A stretch of DNA of 64,000 bases from Lumbricus terrestris (lineage: Eukaryota > Annelida > Clitellata > Crassiclitellata > Lumbricidae). Shown here piece by piece: positions 39,652 to 51,045 of the stretch. A program made the translations under genes and the position numbers. The notes under the pieces were generated by a model. It searched no databases, was not told the DNA's origin, and saw only the letters and a program-made list of their open reading frames with translations. Where the stretch lies: NCBI GenBank assembly GCA_949752735.1, contig OX457039.1, positions 23,414,830 to 23,478,829 on the forward strand, read 5' to 3'. Each line of letters starts with the position of its first letter. Within the stretch, counting starts at the first letter, position 1.

Positions 39652-41244
39652 CATGGTGTAAGAAGGATGGTGTGCGCACTTGGCTGAAATTTCTGGCAAA
39701 AGGCGCCAGATGGCGATGGCGTTCCCAATTGACGGACATTGCCAATAAGCCTAATGAAATTTCATGATGTTGTACTTATACTCCTTCACTGCGTTCCTTA
39801 GTGCCAGTCTCATGTCTGGACGAAGGAGGAATGGAGGAGGGCGACACAAATTACCTTTGCTATGTTCTGTTCCCTTTGCTCTTTATTTTTCTCCTGTGTT
39901 CCGTGTTCTCTGTTCCATGAGATGTCATGTGTTCCCTGTGTTCCCATGTTCTCTATGTCCTCTGATCCTGATGGATGTTCCATGTTCGCTTGCTCTCTGT
40001 GATGTACCCTCTGTTCCCTGTCAATTGTTTTTCCATGTTCCCTGTGCTCATTGTTCCCTGATGGTCACTGTGATATACCAGATTCCTAATGTTCCATGGT
40101 CCTTAATTGTTTATATCTTTTATGCTCCACGGTCCTTGTTGCTTGTTTCGCGTCCATTATTTTCTGTTGTCGCTGGTGTTCAATGTGATGTTCCATGTTC
40201 CTTTTGTTCCCTGCTGTTCCTGTTTCTTATGTCCCACAGTTTTTGTTACATATTCCATGTTCTATGTTCCTTGATATTTCTGATGCTTATCGTGATGATT
40301 CATGTTCCTAATGTTTCACGGTCCTTGTTGCTTGTTTCGCGTTCCTTGTTCCTTAATGTTTCCGTTTTCTCTGTTGTTCCATGTTCCTTATGATCCACGG
40401 TTTTTTTGCGTGATCCGCGTTCCGTATTTTTAAATGCCTCTGAAGTTCCCGCGATGTTCCTTATTTCTTATGTTTCCTTATGTTCCTTGTGTTCCTCATT
40501 CCTTGTTGCCCATTCCGCGTTTCATGTTCCTTAATGTTTCATGTGTTTCGTCTTATGTTCCTTGTTCCTTGCGTTCAACGGACTTGCGTGCTCCACATTC
40601 CGTGTTCAGTTTTCCCGTTATGATCCATGTTCCTTACGTTCCATGATGTTCTCTGTTCCTTGTGTTCCACACTCCTTGTTCCACATTCCGTGTTCCATGT
40701 TTCTTAATGGTTCTGATCTTCCCTCTTATGTTTCCACGGTCCTTGCTGCTTGTTCCGCGTCTTTTGTTTTCTGATGTCTCTGGTATTCCTTGTGATGTTT
40801 CATGTTCCTTGTGTTCCGTGATGTTCCCTGTTCTTTGTGTTCCACATTCCATGTTCTTCACTGATTCTGATTTTTTCGGATGTTCCATGTTCCTTATGTC
40901 ACCTGATGGTCCATGTTCCTTGTGTTGCAATTCCTTGTTGCACTTTCCATAATTCCATGTTCCTTGATGTTATCGATGTTTCCCATGACGTTCCATGTTC
41001 CTTACGTTCTACAGTCCTTGTGGCGTGTTCCGCAATGCAAGCATGTTCCGTCTTCCTCGTCCTATATTCCCATATTCTCTGAACAATGTTCTCTATGATG
41101 CTTCATGTTCTTTACGTTCCACGCTCTTTGTTGTATACGAGCAAATGTAGAAGGCAGCGCCACCTGCTGAAATAAAATAAGTCTAGCCAAAAACATTGTG
41201 TGGCCAGTACAGGAAATGCGCACACCATCCCTTCTTACACCATG
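39652..41244 (+). mobile_element. TIR element S filled with a TGTTCC satellite, copy 1
   Basis: The left end CATGGTGTAAGAAGGATGGT and the reverse complement of the right end CATGGTGTAAGAAGGGATGG give inverted repeats of about 30 bp (continuing GTGTGCGCA). Inside, from about 39885 to 41120, is a degenerate satellite of TGTTCC spaced by 2 to 9 bases (ATGTTCCTTGTGTTCC and variants). Long Cys/Phe/Val-rich frames run through it on the + strand, but they follow from the repeat composition. Flanks CCGTAAT and CTGTAAT may be a 7-bp target duplication. A second, inverted copy is at 61066-62965. Confidence 0.82.
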
Positions 41245-42110
41245 CTGTAATGTAGGATTTTAAGGTGTCATATCAATAAAAACAGCTCATTTTTTATGTC
41301 TATAGTCATATATTTTAGTTTAAAATTTCAGAGTGTTGTCTCACAATTACTTAAAAAGTTTAGATTTACATCGTGCACCGCTACTTTTAAAGCTGTCATT
41401 TTTACAAAATAACTCGTGATTTTAGTGCTCAGAGACGTGATATTATGATAATTATAAGATTTCAATTCATGTCACTTCCAATCGCTTAAGAATTTTTTAA
41501 TTTACACGCACTGCAACGACAGCATTTTAGGCTGTCGCCTTCAAAAATTTCATTACAGATAAACAGTGGATAACAAAAATTTTTAATAATATTTATGACA
41601 TATTGGGGGATATAACCATCTCTGTCCCCTTACCACAAACTATGGAGGTTTAAAACTTTAGAGTGTTGCCTCACAATTACTTACGTCTTCCCTATCTCCT
41701 TAAATATCCGCCCATGATAGTAAGTTTTGCACATTATAGTATCATAATTATTATATTAATAAATAAAAAATTCTAATTATATGGTAGGAAATAAGATCAT
41801 GGTGTACTATGGTAATTTATGCAATGCAATAATTATAATAAGCAGCAACTAAAAACTGCCATCATTTTGTCAAATTTTCTGGGGAAACATTTTCATTTTT
41901 TATCGCCTTCTCCCCTGTAAACGTCTAGATCTGTGGCGAACATGCCACAAACGGGCGATACATGTGAATGATAACTTTCGGGTAACTCGCGGGAGTAACC
42001 ATGACTCTCGTTACGTAGCCATTTGGCTTGGGTGAAAGTATCTGAAACCGGTTTCATTTGGATTTCGGTTTCGTCACAGTTTCGTTTAAGTTGCCGGTGG
42101 ACTAAAGCCA
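41245..42110. other. AT-rich sequence with a diverged direct repeat, no gene
   Basis: GAGTGTTG(T/C)CTCACAATTA occurs at about 41332 and 41660, with similar flanks, pointing to an old tandem duplication of about 330 bp. Nothing coding was recognised. Confidence 0.45.
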
Positions 42111-42119
42111 ACGGTGCGC

Positions 42120-42760
42120 TGCTATATCATGGAGTAGTACCGACTATTCCATGCGTACTGTGATTCCCACCAGCAGAGGGCCCTTGAAGAACCAGGGCGG
42201 TAAACAGTCAGAAGTGTAGTTGGTCCTCGTTTAGATGAAAACGAGGCCGCAAGTGCTTAAAAAGTCGATGGAGTATGGAGTAGCTCAATCTTCTTCGCAC
42301 GTAGTAGACGATCACACCACCACCACATCGCAAGTCTGCTTCCTGGCCTTCAGATCTTGGACGATCGATGGCCAGTGGGGTCAGAACGGCGGACGGTGAC
42401 ATCAGTGGATGACAGATGACACGATTCCGTAACCGTAAGAACATCCAGTTCATTGGTTGATATTGTGTCAGCAACTTGCACAAACTTCGTCTTCAGCGAG
42501 CGGACGTTCAGCGTAGCAAGACGAAGGAAGCGAAGAGCGGTTAGGCCACGAAGACAGCAGTTGTGGAGAAGAAGTCCAGGCTGGCAGACCTGTTGGTCGC
42601 CATAGTCCATAATAGAATAGCGTCTTTCGAACTGACCGTTTAATTGTCGATGGACACGTGCTGAGTGAACGAATCAGGTTGACTGTGCACACGAGCGAAG
42701 AAGGTGTAGACATTGTTGAACAGACGTTCAAAAATATTGTCTAACTGGTAAATCGGAATA
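42120..42760 (-). pseudogene. LINE endonuclease fragment
   Basis: The minus strand reads LRLATLNVRSLKTKFVQVAD, NELDVLTVTESCH and, after a shift, GGGVIVYYVRRRLSYSI. This has the shape of an APE endonuclease N-terminus ('LNVRSL... DVL.VTET... GGGV...YR'). Broken in at least two places and with no RT beside it. Confidence 0.6.
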
Positions 42761-42830
42761 GCAACGTGAGACTAGACATGCTCAGTGCTGCGACTGTAGG
42801 AAATAATTTTTAAATTAAATTGTAAAATTG

Positions 42831-43187
42831 GGGGGGGTCCGTAGCTCAGTGGAGAGAGCGTTGGCCGATAAACTGAGAGTCAATATCGCGACCCGGGTTC
42901 AAGCCTCGCTCAGGGCAAAAATTTATTTGAATTTTCTGTTAGCTGCCAGTGGCGCTTTGCTGTTGCGTTGTTTGACTCGGGTCTGTTGAAAAATAAGTTA
43001 GCCCCTCCCACTCCTGGCTTGGCCGATCAGGAGCGTTCCAACACTTAGGCCATTAGTGTTAAGCTACCGAACCTGTTGTAGCCGACCTGCGTGTCGAGCG
43101 AAGCTGGCCGTATTTCGTATAACCTTGTACCTGTAATCGTTCTGCGTTGTGTCAGATTGAATTTGAATAAACGAATATTATTACAAG
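42831..43187 (+). mobile_element. tRNA-derived SINE, family S2
   Basis: The tRNA-like head GGTCCGTAGCTCAGTGGAGA has an A box (TAGCTCAGTGG), an anticodon-loop-like CCGATAAA (GAT, Ile-like) and a B box (GGGTTCAAGCC). A body of about 250 bp with GCCAGTGGCGCTTTGCTGTT follows, and then a tail GTGTCAGATTGAATTTGAAT plus AAACGAATATTATTAC. The tail recurs alone at 25321-25369. It is too long, with too poor an acceptor stem, to be a real tRNA gene. Confidence 0.85.
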
Positions 43188-45066
43188 ACAATATGAACTA
43201 CATAATATTTTGTAACTGAAATAAAATTGGCAAGATTGGCAGAAGTATAACTTCTGATTAGGAGTAGCTAAATCTTTTGGGTCTATATCCTATTTGAACT
43301 TCTAAAGCGCTAATCGAAAGCCAAACGTAAAAATAACTGAGGGGTCAGACGTTGATTTATATCGACTTGTATTCTTAATGGATCAAGATAGGAGATCCGA
43401 ACGAGCCACGATCTGGATCCCTGAGGCAGGACGTGGTAGAGGGATACCAGCTAAGGATCAACGGGATGGGGACTGCGAGAGGATCTGCGATGTCTAGTGA
43501 TGACGTGGAACGATGCTGCTGAGGTGTTGATTAACGGTGTGGAATGCGTTGCCCGAAGTGCAGATCCGCACGCGAAGGATTAAGGTCTAAGCTAAGGAAA
43601 TGGGTCTTAATGAGGACTCCACTACGGGGTCCTAACTATGTTATTAGTTATGAGTGGAATGGGTGAAGGGAAAAGAATCAAGATAGTTCAAGAGATGGTA
43701 CAGTGTTGGACATGGTTTGATTTAAGAAGTTGAAGACTTGAGATGGGCGTGGACTGTTTCAGTAGGAGAATTATAGAAAAGTTGATTTATAGAGTTTGGG
43801 TACAATGAAGACACTACGGGGTTTCAAGAAAGACTAGGGGCTATAAGCCTGACAACCTCTTGCAATTCTCACCAGGTTCCAGGATGTGAGTATAGAGTAG
43901 AATCGTATAGTGTTACTTTACTTGCAAGCTTATGACAACTCTACTGCAGTTAATTCTTATATAGGTTTGTGAGATCGCGAGAAAAAGGTGTTTACGATAA
44001 ATAACATCATAATTGTAATCCACACACAAACAATCAGACAAAAGCCAACAGACAAAGACAAAAGCCTTAAAATAAGATGCCCGTAACACATGACGTACTT
44101 AATTTATAAACAATACAATTTGAAATGGACTGCAGCAATTAGTTACATTTAGCGCCCCAACTCAGGTTGGTCGTTGGCAAAATGGCCGACGATGTGGCCT
44201 CTGAGTCGTTATGGCAGATTATGGTGTCTGTAGTGAAAGTCGCCGAGAAATTCACGAATATTTGTTAGTCTTTTGAAGTCGTGATTGCTTCTCTGACTTT
44301 GTCGTTTCCGTTTTCATAATGTTTGGACGGGATTTTGTATCGCAAGTTCGCGTGGACCTAGGCGTTCGCCATTGGACGGGTCTACTTCGTCTTCCGCAGG
44401 GGATGCCAGGTTGGTCAGAATACCATCATATCTGCCAGCAATTTCTTGGTGTGCGGACCAAATGAAACCGGCGTTCACCAGAGGACGGATCTGTTTCGTC
44501 CTCCGAAAGGGATGCCAGTTTTGATCATACCATCATATCCGCCAGCCTGCGATTCAATTACCGGACTTGCACACTACACGAATGAGACGATGAAACGAGA
44601 GAAGGATTTTATGCTTCATTTACTGTCTTTCAGCGACGATTGTACCGTTGCGGTGCTACGTGTTTGCGATAGTTCTGCTCGTTGCTGTTCTTTGCTTCGA
44701 CCATCAAGCAGAGACTCGAATATTTCGATCCTAAACTCAACTTAACATCGTACGAGAAACTTTCGGCTGGACTCTTATGTCTTCATCGGAGTTCATTCGC
44801 TTGTGACTCGTGTTGTTTATTTTTTGGTGCGTTATTACTGTCAGATGACATTGTTTGCTGTAGCGACTGTTAACATCATAGGCCGTGCGCTTTTGTGCAA
44901 GACGTGTCTTGTTAAAGCGCGTTAGAAATAATAAATTGTGTTGTATATTGTATAGTTCATTTTTCCAACGCGGATTTTCCATTCTAAAAATAGCATACGC
45001 TACGCAACGGTACTTAAAACCGCTTCGTCCTTTAGAGTCACGTTATCTTTCAAATATTTTCTCATA
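43188..45066. other. Long stretch without recognised gene
   Basis: No known domain. Between about 44350 and 44560 a unit of roughly 115 bp is duplicated: GTTCGCCATTGGACGGGTCT and GTTCACCAGAGGACGGATCT each lead to (C/T)GTC(T/C)TCCG...GGGATGCCAG and ATACCATCATAT. The remainder looks unique. Confidence 0.5.
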
Positions 45067-45075
45067 TTCGTGATG

Positions 45076-45897
45076 GGGTGTGGGACAAAAGTCCCCTCGG
45101 ACAAAAGCCCCCGGACATTAACCCCCCTGGACAAAAGCCAACCACCCATTTTTCCTAGCACATTGGCTCCCCCGGACAAAAACTCGCTATGTGCAAATCA
45201 TAGAATAATGCCGTAATCGATAAGACTTGTCACTGGCATTCACATGCAAACGAAAGTTCTCAGTGTCATTTAGGTCCTAATTGTGTCAGTAGGCCTATAG
45301 ACTTAGATTTTAAATGAACGAATGGGAATCCTATAGGGTCTATACAGTCTATTTGACGCCAGTTAGGCTACGTCTGTGCTTCGTAGACTTGCTAGCGTCG
45401 TTTCAACTTTCAATTCAACATTGATTCAATACATTAGATAAATGAACGAATGGGAATTGCATACAGTAGGTCGGTCTACTTGTTAGTGTCAGTTTTGACA
45501 ATTACGAAGGTTTGTTAACGTCAGTTAGGCATTAAACTTTTATCTAGATTTCGCAAACTTTGACTTATAATTTTTTCATTTATGAGAGACTTTACACAAT
45601 GAGTTGTTCGCGTCGTTATACAATTAATGCCTTTAAATGTTTTATAATATGCCTATTAAACCTACAATTAACTTAGCATATTCAAAAGCAATTGTTTCTT
45701 ACATTGTTAAACTTATGTGCAATGTTTAGATATTCGCTTAGCTTATTGCTACATTTTGTGCATCGTTTTTAGATACTGGTTTCATAGACTGGGGGGCTAA
45801 TGTCCTACCTCCGGAGGGGCTAATGTCCTACCTCCGGAGGGGCTAATGTCCGGGGGGCTTTTGTCCGGTGGGGCTTTTGTCCAGGAAGTCGTTCCCC
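45076..45897. mobile_element. G-tract TIR element A2 with 9-bp target duplication
   Basis: The left end is GGGTGTGGGACAAAAGTCCC and the right end is ...TTTTGTCCAGGAAGTCGTTCCCC. Flanks are TTCGTGATG (45067-45075) and TTCGTAATG (45898-45906), 8 of 9. Subterminal units alternate GGACAAAAG-CCCC and GGACATTA-CCCC. The core (CGATAAGACTTGTCACTGGC and CAAACGAAAGT) matches A1 and A3. No coding capacity. It is nested inside E2. Confidence 0.85.
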
Positions 45898-46029
45898 TTC
45901 GTAATGTTACTACCCCCACAATCACACTTAGGCATACATGAGTGAATTACAATAGGTTTTGCACACCGAGTTATTATGCTGAATAAACAGAATATTATTA
46001 TCATTGTTAACAAAGTTGGTGAAGCCACC

Positions 46030-46135
46030 CGTATCGTACTTGTCAACGGATTAGATTTCGCACGTAAGTCGTGCGAAATTGCAGCGAAGTGGGCGTGGCC
46101 GGATAGTATTTGTTGCCCGGAGAGTATATCGCTCC
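46030..46135 (-). mobile_element. T1-type transposon end
   Basis: The reverse complement reads CCGGCGTGGAGCGATATACT, then CCGGGCAACAAATACTATCC and GGCCACGCCCACTTC, in step with the left 110 bp of T1 (17390 on). A short internal palindrome, TTCGCACG-TAAGT-CGTGCGAA, is also shared. The other end of the copy was not found nearby. Confidence 0.7.
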
Positions 46136-46718
46136 ACGCCGGAAACAGTCATCAGTGCCGACCCCTCGCAGACACGTAGAATCATCCAACGGAATCCCGT
46201 CAACAGCTTTCAGATGATGTGAATGTTCAGGTTGCGTCAATAGAGTAGAGCGGCGACAGGTGACCGGACTTGCAAACACGAAACGCTGACGAAACTGAAG
46301 GTCCTCGCTGGTTGAAGATGATGCGTCCGGCCGGCCAATCGTCGGGCACAAGGTTTGCACAGTAGAAGGCATTTGTCGCTTGTCGGTCTGTAGTTTTGAA
46401 CGCCACCAGAGACAACGTATGACACTAACTAGTTGACAAAGCACCTCGAACTGAATAATTAACCTAAGTTTGAAAAAATTATACCTGCAGAAATAAGCTA
46501 TTTGCGCAGCAAGGGGGGAATTGTCCGGTGAGAATAATATCCTAGGCTAAACCTGGGGATTATTGTCCGGGGTGTTATTGTCCTGGTTTTTTCCAGGGGG
46601 GAATGTCCTACACTCATTTGGCACATTCATTGATTTTGTGAAATTGACATCGAGAGAACGAGCGTAAAGTTCGAGTAAGGCAGTTCTGTATATGCTCCTT
46701 ATTGCACTTTGTTCTTAG

Positions 46719-47090
<372 letters not shown>

Positions 47091-47111
47091 TAAAGTGACA
47101 CACACTCGCGC

Positions 47112-47172
47112 GCACACACACATACACACCCATATATATATATATATGTATATATATGTGTGTGTATATATT
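47112..47172. repeat. (CA)n-(TA)n-(TG)n self-complementary repeat
   Basis: ACACACACATACACACC, then alternating AT, then GTGTGTGTATATA. The CA and TG parts can pair around the TA centre to make a hairpin. It starts about 38 nt after the splice donor of the pore exon. Confidence 0.85.
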
Positions 47173-47862
47173 TACTTATATATTCTTTTAATATTAGGCT
47201 GTTGATCAATCGCGATTAACGAATTTAAAAGAATTGCGATTAACATTTTTTAAAGCATTAATCATACGCGTTAATTGGATCTCATTAAAATGGAATCATA
47301 GAGAGAAAAGGCCGTTTAAGCTCATGATTAGACATTCTTTGTAAATATTCCAAGAAAGAATTTCGTAGGACATTAGCCCCCTGACATTAGCCCACCCGGA
47401 CATATCCCCCCATTTTGCGCAGGACATTAGCCTACCGGACAAAGTCCTCCCCCCTATGTGCAAAAAAGTCCTCCCCCTATGTCCAAATCGTAGAATAATA
47501 CCGTATCCGATAAGACTTGTCACTGGCATTCACATGCAAACGAAAGTACTTAGTATCATTTAGGTCCTAATTGTATCAATAGGCCTAGGCCTAGACTTAG
47601 ATTTGAAATGAACGTATGGGAATCGCATGTATGTCTATATGTTTAGTGTCTGACAACAAAGGTTTGCTAACGTCAGTTAGGCGCTACGTCTGTGCTTCGC
47701 AGAATTAGGCTATTAGCGTTATTTTCATTCAAAATTAGATTCAATACATTAGAGAAATGAACGAATGGGAATCGTGGGGCGCGGACATTTCCCCCTCCTG
47801 GACAAACCTCCCGGGACAACAACCCCCCGGACAACAACAACCCGGACAATTCCCCCCTTACT

Positions 47863-48893
47863 TAGCACTTAGTCCATCCCGTGCAGAACTGCACATCGGG
47901 CAACGCAGCCTTTCCACTCCACCCGGTCCATCGCCATCCGAACAGCATCCTCCACCGTCATCTCCAAGCACTTCAGATCTTCTTGAACAGTTACCATCCA
48001 GTTCTTTCTTGGCCTTCCTCTTCCACGCTTCTCCTTTGGAATCCAGTTCATCACCTGATTGGCTCTTCTGTCGCTGCTCATTCGTGCCACGTGTCCCATC
48101 CAGTTCAGTCTTCTCTTTCTGATGATGTTCTCCAGTTTGTCGTATCCCTGTTCTTTCTCTGATGATTTCATTTGTGATCTTGTCCTTCCAGGAGACGTGC
48201 AAAATTCTTCTTTGCCACCTGTGATGCGCTGCCACTAGTTTTTTCTTATTTGCCACCGTCATTGGTCATGTCTCAGCTCCATATAGCAGTGTACTCATCA
48301 CTATGGCCTCATACAACCGGATCTTGACTTTTATACTACATCCATTGCTCTTCCATATCTTTTCCAATTTTCCAAAGGCCGTATTTGCCTTCCCAATACG
48401 TACCCTTACCTCCTTGTCACAGCTACTATCTGCTGTTAGCGTACTGCCAAGGTAACAAAAGTCCTGCACCTCGTCGACTGGCCTGCCGTCAATCGTGACC
48501 CTGTACACTACTTGCCATTTCCCTATCTTCATAATCTTGGTCTTTTCTGGGTTTATAGTAAGCCCGACTCTAGCTGCCTCTTCCTGTACTTTATCTGTTA
48601 TCTCCTTTATTCCTTCCCAGGTGCCATCCAGCAGCGCGATATCATCAGCAAAGTCAAAGTCACTGAGCCTGTCAGCCTTTATCCATTTCAGTCCGGTGTT
48701 ATTATTCTCTGTTGCTCTTTTCATGACCCAGTCCACCACTAGTACAAATATCATTGGTGACAACACACAACCCTGACGTACTCCAGTCATAATCTTGAAA
48801 CCACTCTCCTACCTCTCCTCCATGCCTCACCGCACAGCGACTGCCATCATAGAAGCTCCTGGCGATGTCTATGATCTTTGTTGGTATTCCATA
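47863..48893 (-). pseudogene. LINE RT and C-terminus (RTE-like), inserted in E1
   Basis: Minus strand: GIPTKIIDIARSFYDGSRC (about 48890-48835), a shift, then MTGVRQGCVLSPMIFVLVVD, DFDFADDIALL (FADD in place of YADD), INPEKTKIMKI, FCYLGSTLTADSSCDKEV and LLYGAETW. After a gap comes RRILHVSWKDKITNEII, another shift, and LNWMGHVARM to MDRVEWKGCV. The 5' part, including the endonuclease, is missing. Two or three frameshifts. Confidence 0.88.
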
Positions 48894-49030
48894 GGGTAGG
48901 ACAATTCCCCTTCCTGGTAGAACATATTGCGTATAAGTGGTTGTACTATAAAACGCCGGTGCTAAGTATGCAAGTTAAATTGATGAAAAGAATTCTCGCT
49001 AAGTAGAAGCCGGATACTAAATAAATTTTC

Positions 49031-49290
49031 CTTAAATGGAAGCTGGATTGATGAAAATGTTCTTGCTTAAATTGGAGCTGGATTGATGAAAATATTCTTC
49101 TTTAAATTGGAGCTGGATTGATGAAAATATTCTTGTTTAAATTTGAGCTGGATTGATGAAAATATTCTTATTTAAATTGGAGCAGGATTGATGAAAATAT
49201 TCTTGTTTAAATTGGAGCGGGATTGATGAAAATATTCTTGTTTAAATTGGAGCTGGATTGATGAAAATGTTCTTGCTTAAATTGAAGCTA
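49031..49290. repeat. 35-bp minisatellite, about 7 units
   Basis: The unit is AAATTGGAGCTGGATTGATG plus AAAATATTCTTGTTT, with small changes between units. Single or paired copies of the same unit occur in E2 near 38755-38920 and 39195-39225, so it is part of the E-family core. Confidence 0.92.
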
Positions 49291-49977
49291 AGTTTGAGCA
49301 AATTATACCTACAGATATAGGCTATTTGTGCAGCAAGGGGGGAATTGTCAGGGGGAGTTAATGTCCTAGGCTAAATCAGGGGGAAATTGTCCGGGGGTTA
49401 TTGTCCGGGGGGGTTATTGTCCGGGGGTTTTGTCCAGGGGGAAATGTCCTACACTCGGGAATCGTATACAGTAAGTAGGCCTACTTGTTAGTGTCAGTTA
49501 TGGCTACCATGTAGGTTTATTAACGACATTAACGTATGAGCTTCGTAGACTTCTTAGCGTCGTTTCAGTCCTTTTAAATGTTTTATAATATATCATATTA
49601 AACCTTCAATTAACTTAACATATTCCTACAGGATGTTAAACTAATGTGTAATGTATAGATATTCATTTAAATTGGGGGGAATTGTCCTACCCTAGGGGAG
49701 AATTGTCCGGGGGTTGTTGTCCGCGGGGTTGTTGTCCGGGGGGTTTGTCCAGGGGGGAAATGTCCGCGCCCCACGATTCCCATTAATTACATTTTGTGCA
49801 TCACTTTTGGGTAATTATATCATATACTGGGGTCCGACCCCGGAGGGATAATGTCCGGGGGGGCTAATGTCCGTTCTCCGTGACAAGTAATCAGTTACGG
49901 TACTATTCAATGGTTTCAAAAGGGGGCTTTTGTCCGGGGCTTTTGTCCGGGGGGGCTAATGTCCTACACCCTCTGTA

Positions 49978-51045
49978 TATAACCTTCATAGACTATAAGA
50001 AAGCTTTTGACTCGGTATAGCATAAGAAACTCTGGACAATGCCAAAAGAAATGGGAGTGGACAGCCAAGTAGTGAAGGTGTTTCAAAGCCTGTACGACAA
50101 CCAGCAGGCAGCGGTCCGCATAGACAAGGAAATCACGGACTGTTTCAGGATTGGAAAGGGCTGCCACCATGGTATCACCACTGTCGTTTAACGGGTACTC
50201 AGAGAAGGTGATAAGAGAGTCTGCGGATATACTTAGCTGGATCGGAGTAACGGTAAGCGGACGGACAATAAACAACTTGCGATACGCGGATGATATCGTA
50301 CTCGTCGCTACATCAAAAGAGGCGCTCCAGTAATTAATGGACAGAATGAAACATCTAAGATATATGGACTGGAAATAAATATCAAGAAAACAAAGGGATG
50401 GTGGTGAGCAGAAATCGAGAGAGGATAGTGATCACATGTAATGGATGAATCTTGGAACAAGTGGAGTCGTTCCGTTACCTAGGCGCTATAGTGGAGGAAA
50501 GTGGAGATGGAGGCAGGGAAATAAGAGTCAGACTGGGGATGGCGCGAACGGCCTTGGGGTCTTTGACTGCGCTGTGGAAGAACAGAACTATTGGAGCGGG
50601 GCTGAAGCTAAGGCTTATGGGCTCACTGGTGAGGCCCGGTGGCGCTGTACGGCTGTCAAACTTGGACGCTAAGGAAGGAAGACAAAAGAAGAATATCAGC
50701 ATTTGAGATGACAACATATAGAAAGATGCTGAGAGTCAGCTGGAAAGAGTTTAGAATAAACGAATATATACTGGAAGAGCTGCAGCCGGAGTGGCGCCTG
50801 TTGGAGGTGGGGAAAGGAAGGAAGCTGAACTACTTCGGACACATGATCAGAGCAGACAAGCCGCCGGTATTCAAATGTCAGGGCTATCTGGACGGAAAAA
50901 GGGCTAGGGGAAGGCCGACGTGGATTACGTGGATGAATGGACGGGGATGGTGATGGCGGACTGTGTGAGGACCGCGAGAAACAGAGAGCAATGGAGGAAG
51001 ATGGCGTCGTCGACTCTGATCCCCGATCCGCAGCAATGAGGATGG
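49978..51045 (+). pseudogene. RTE-like LINE, 5'-truncated, degenerate
   Basis: The + strand starts TFIDYKKAFDSV (RT motif A) and DSQVVKVFQSLYDNQQAAVR. It continues NNLRYADDIVLVATSKEA (50274-50320), VESFRYLGAIVEESGDGG, ALYGCQTWTLRKEDKRRISA, RKMLRVSWKEFRINEYI, LNYFGHMIRADK and GRPTWITWM. Multiple frameshifts. It begins directly after the last G-tract end at 49977 and ends near 51045 at GACGACGACGTC. Confidence 0.88.

Larger units (their letters stand above)
38528..46615. mobile_element. 8.1 kb composite G-tract element E2 with 9-bp target duplication
   Basis: ATTTGGCAC at 38519-38527 and again at 46616-46624 is a perfect 9-bp direct repeat. Immediately inside are GGGGCGCGGACATTTCCC on the left and GGGGAATGTCCTACACTC on the right. 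These are the same termini as E1 (47776-49456). Short arrays of GGACAA-CCCC lie at 38540-38625 and 46513-46605. Everything between (the perfect inverted repeat, S satellite element, SINE S2, A2, T1 fragment) is nested in it. The element makes up most of intron 7. No transposase frame was recognised, so it is probably non-autonomous and swollen by later insertions. Confidence 0.8.
47776..49456. mobile_element. G-tract element E1 with perfect 9-bp target duplication
   Basis: GGGAATCGT at 47767-47775 and 49457-49465 flank the element. Its termini are GGGGCGCGGACATTTCCCCC and ...GGGGGAAATGTCCTACACTC. Removing it restores the A-family sequence AATGGGAATCGTATACAG, which is seen with small differences in A2 (about 45450). 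This proves an insertion. Left array: GGACAA-CCCCCC units (47790-47860). Right array: GGGGG-TTGTCC units (49335-49450). Inside are a LINE fragment (47863-48893) and the 35-bp minisatellite. No transposase. Confidence 0.9.
47362..49879. mobile_element. G-tract element A3, host of nested E1
   Basis: The left end is GTAGGACATTAGCCCCCTGA and the right end is GGGGGGCTAATGTCCGTTCTCC, the same two end types as A1. The core has GATAAGACTTGTCACTGGCA at 47509 and TTAACATATTCCTACAGGAT at 49615. E1 interrupts it at GGGAATCGT. A short leftover of an E-type end (about 49670-49785, ending TGTCCGCGCCCC) sits near its right side. No target duplication was found for A3 itself. A further A-type right end (49880-49977) follows directly. 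Confidence 0.72.

Noticed and set aside
39764..41098. Cys/Phe/Val-rich proteins of up to 209 codons (and the inverted set at 61418-62853)
   Set aside because: The sequence is a degenerate TGTTCC satellite. Such a repeat is poor in stops in several frames, and there are no domains or splice signals.
42831..42915. A functional tRNA gene
   Set aside because: A and B boxes are present, but the acceptor stem does not pair well and the sequence continues as a SINE body and tail.
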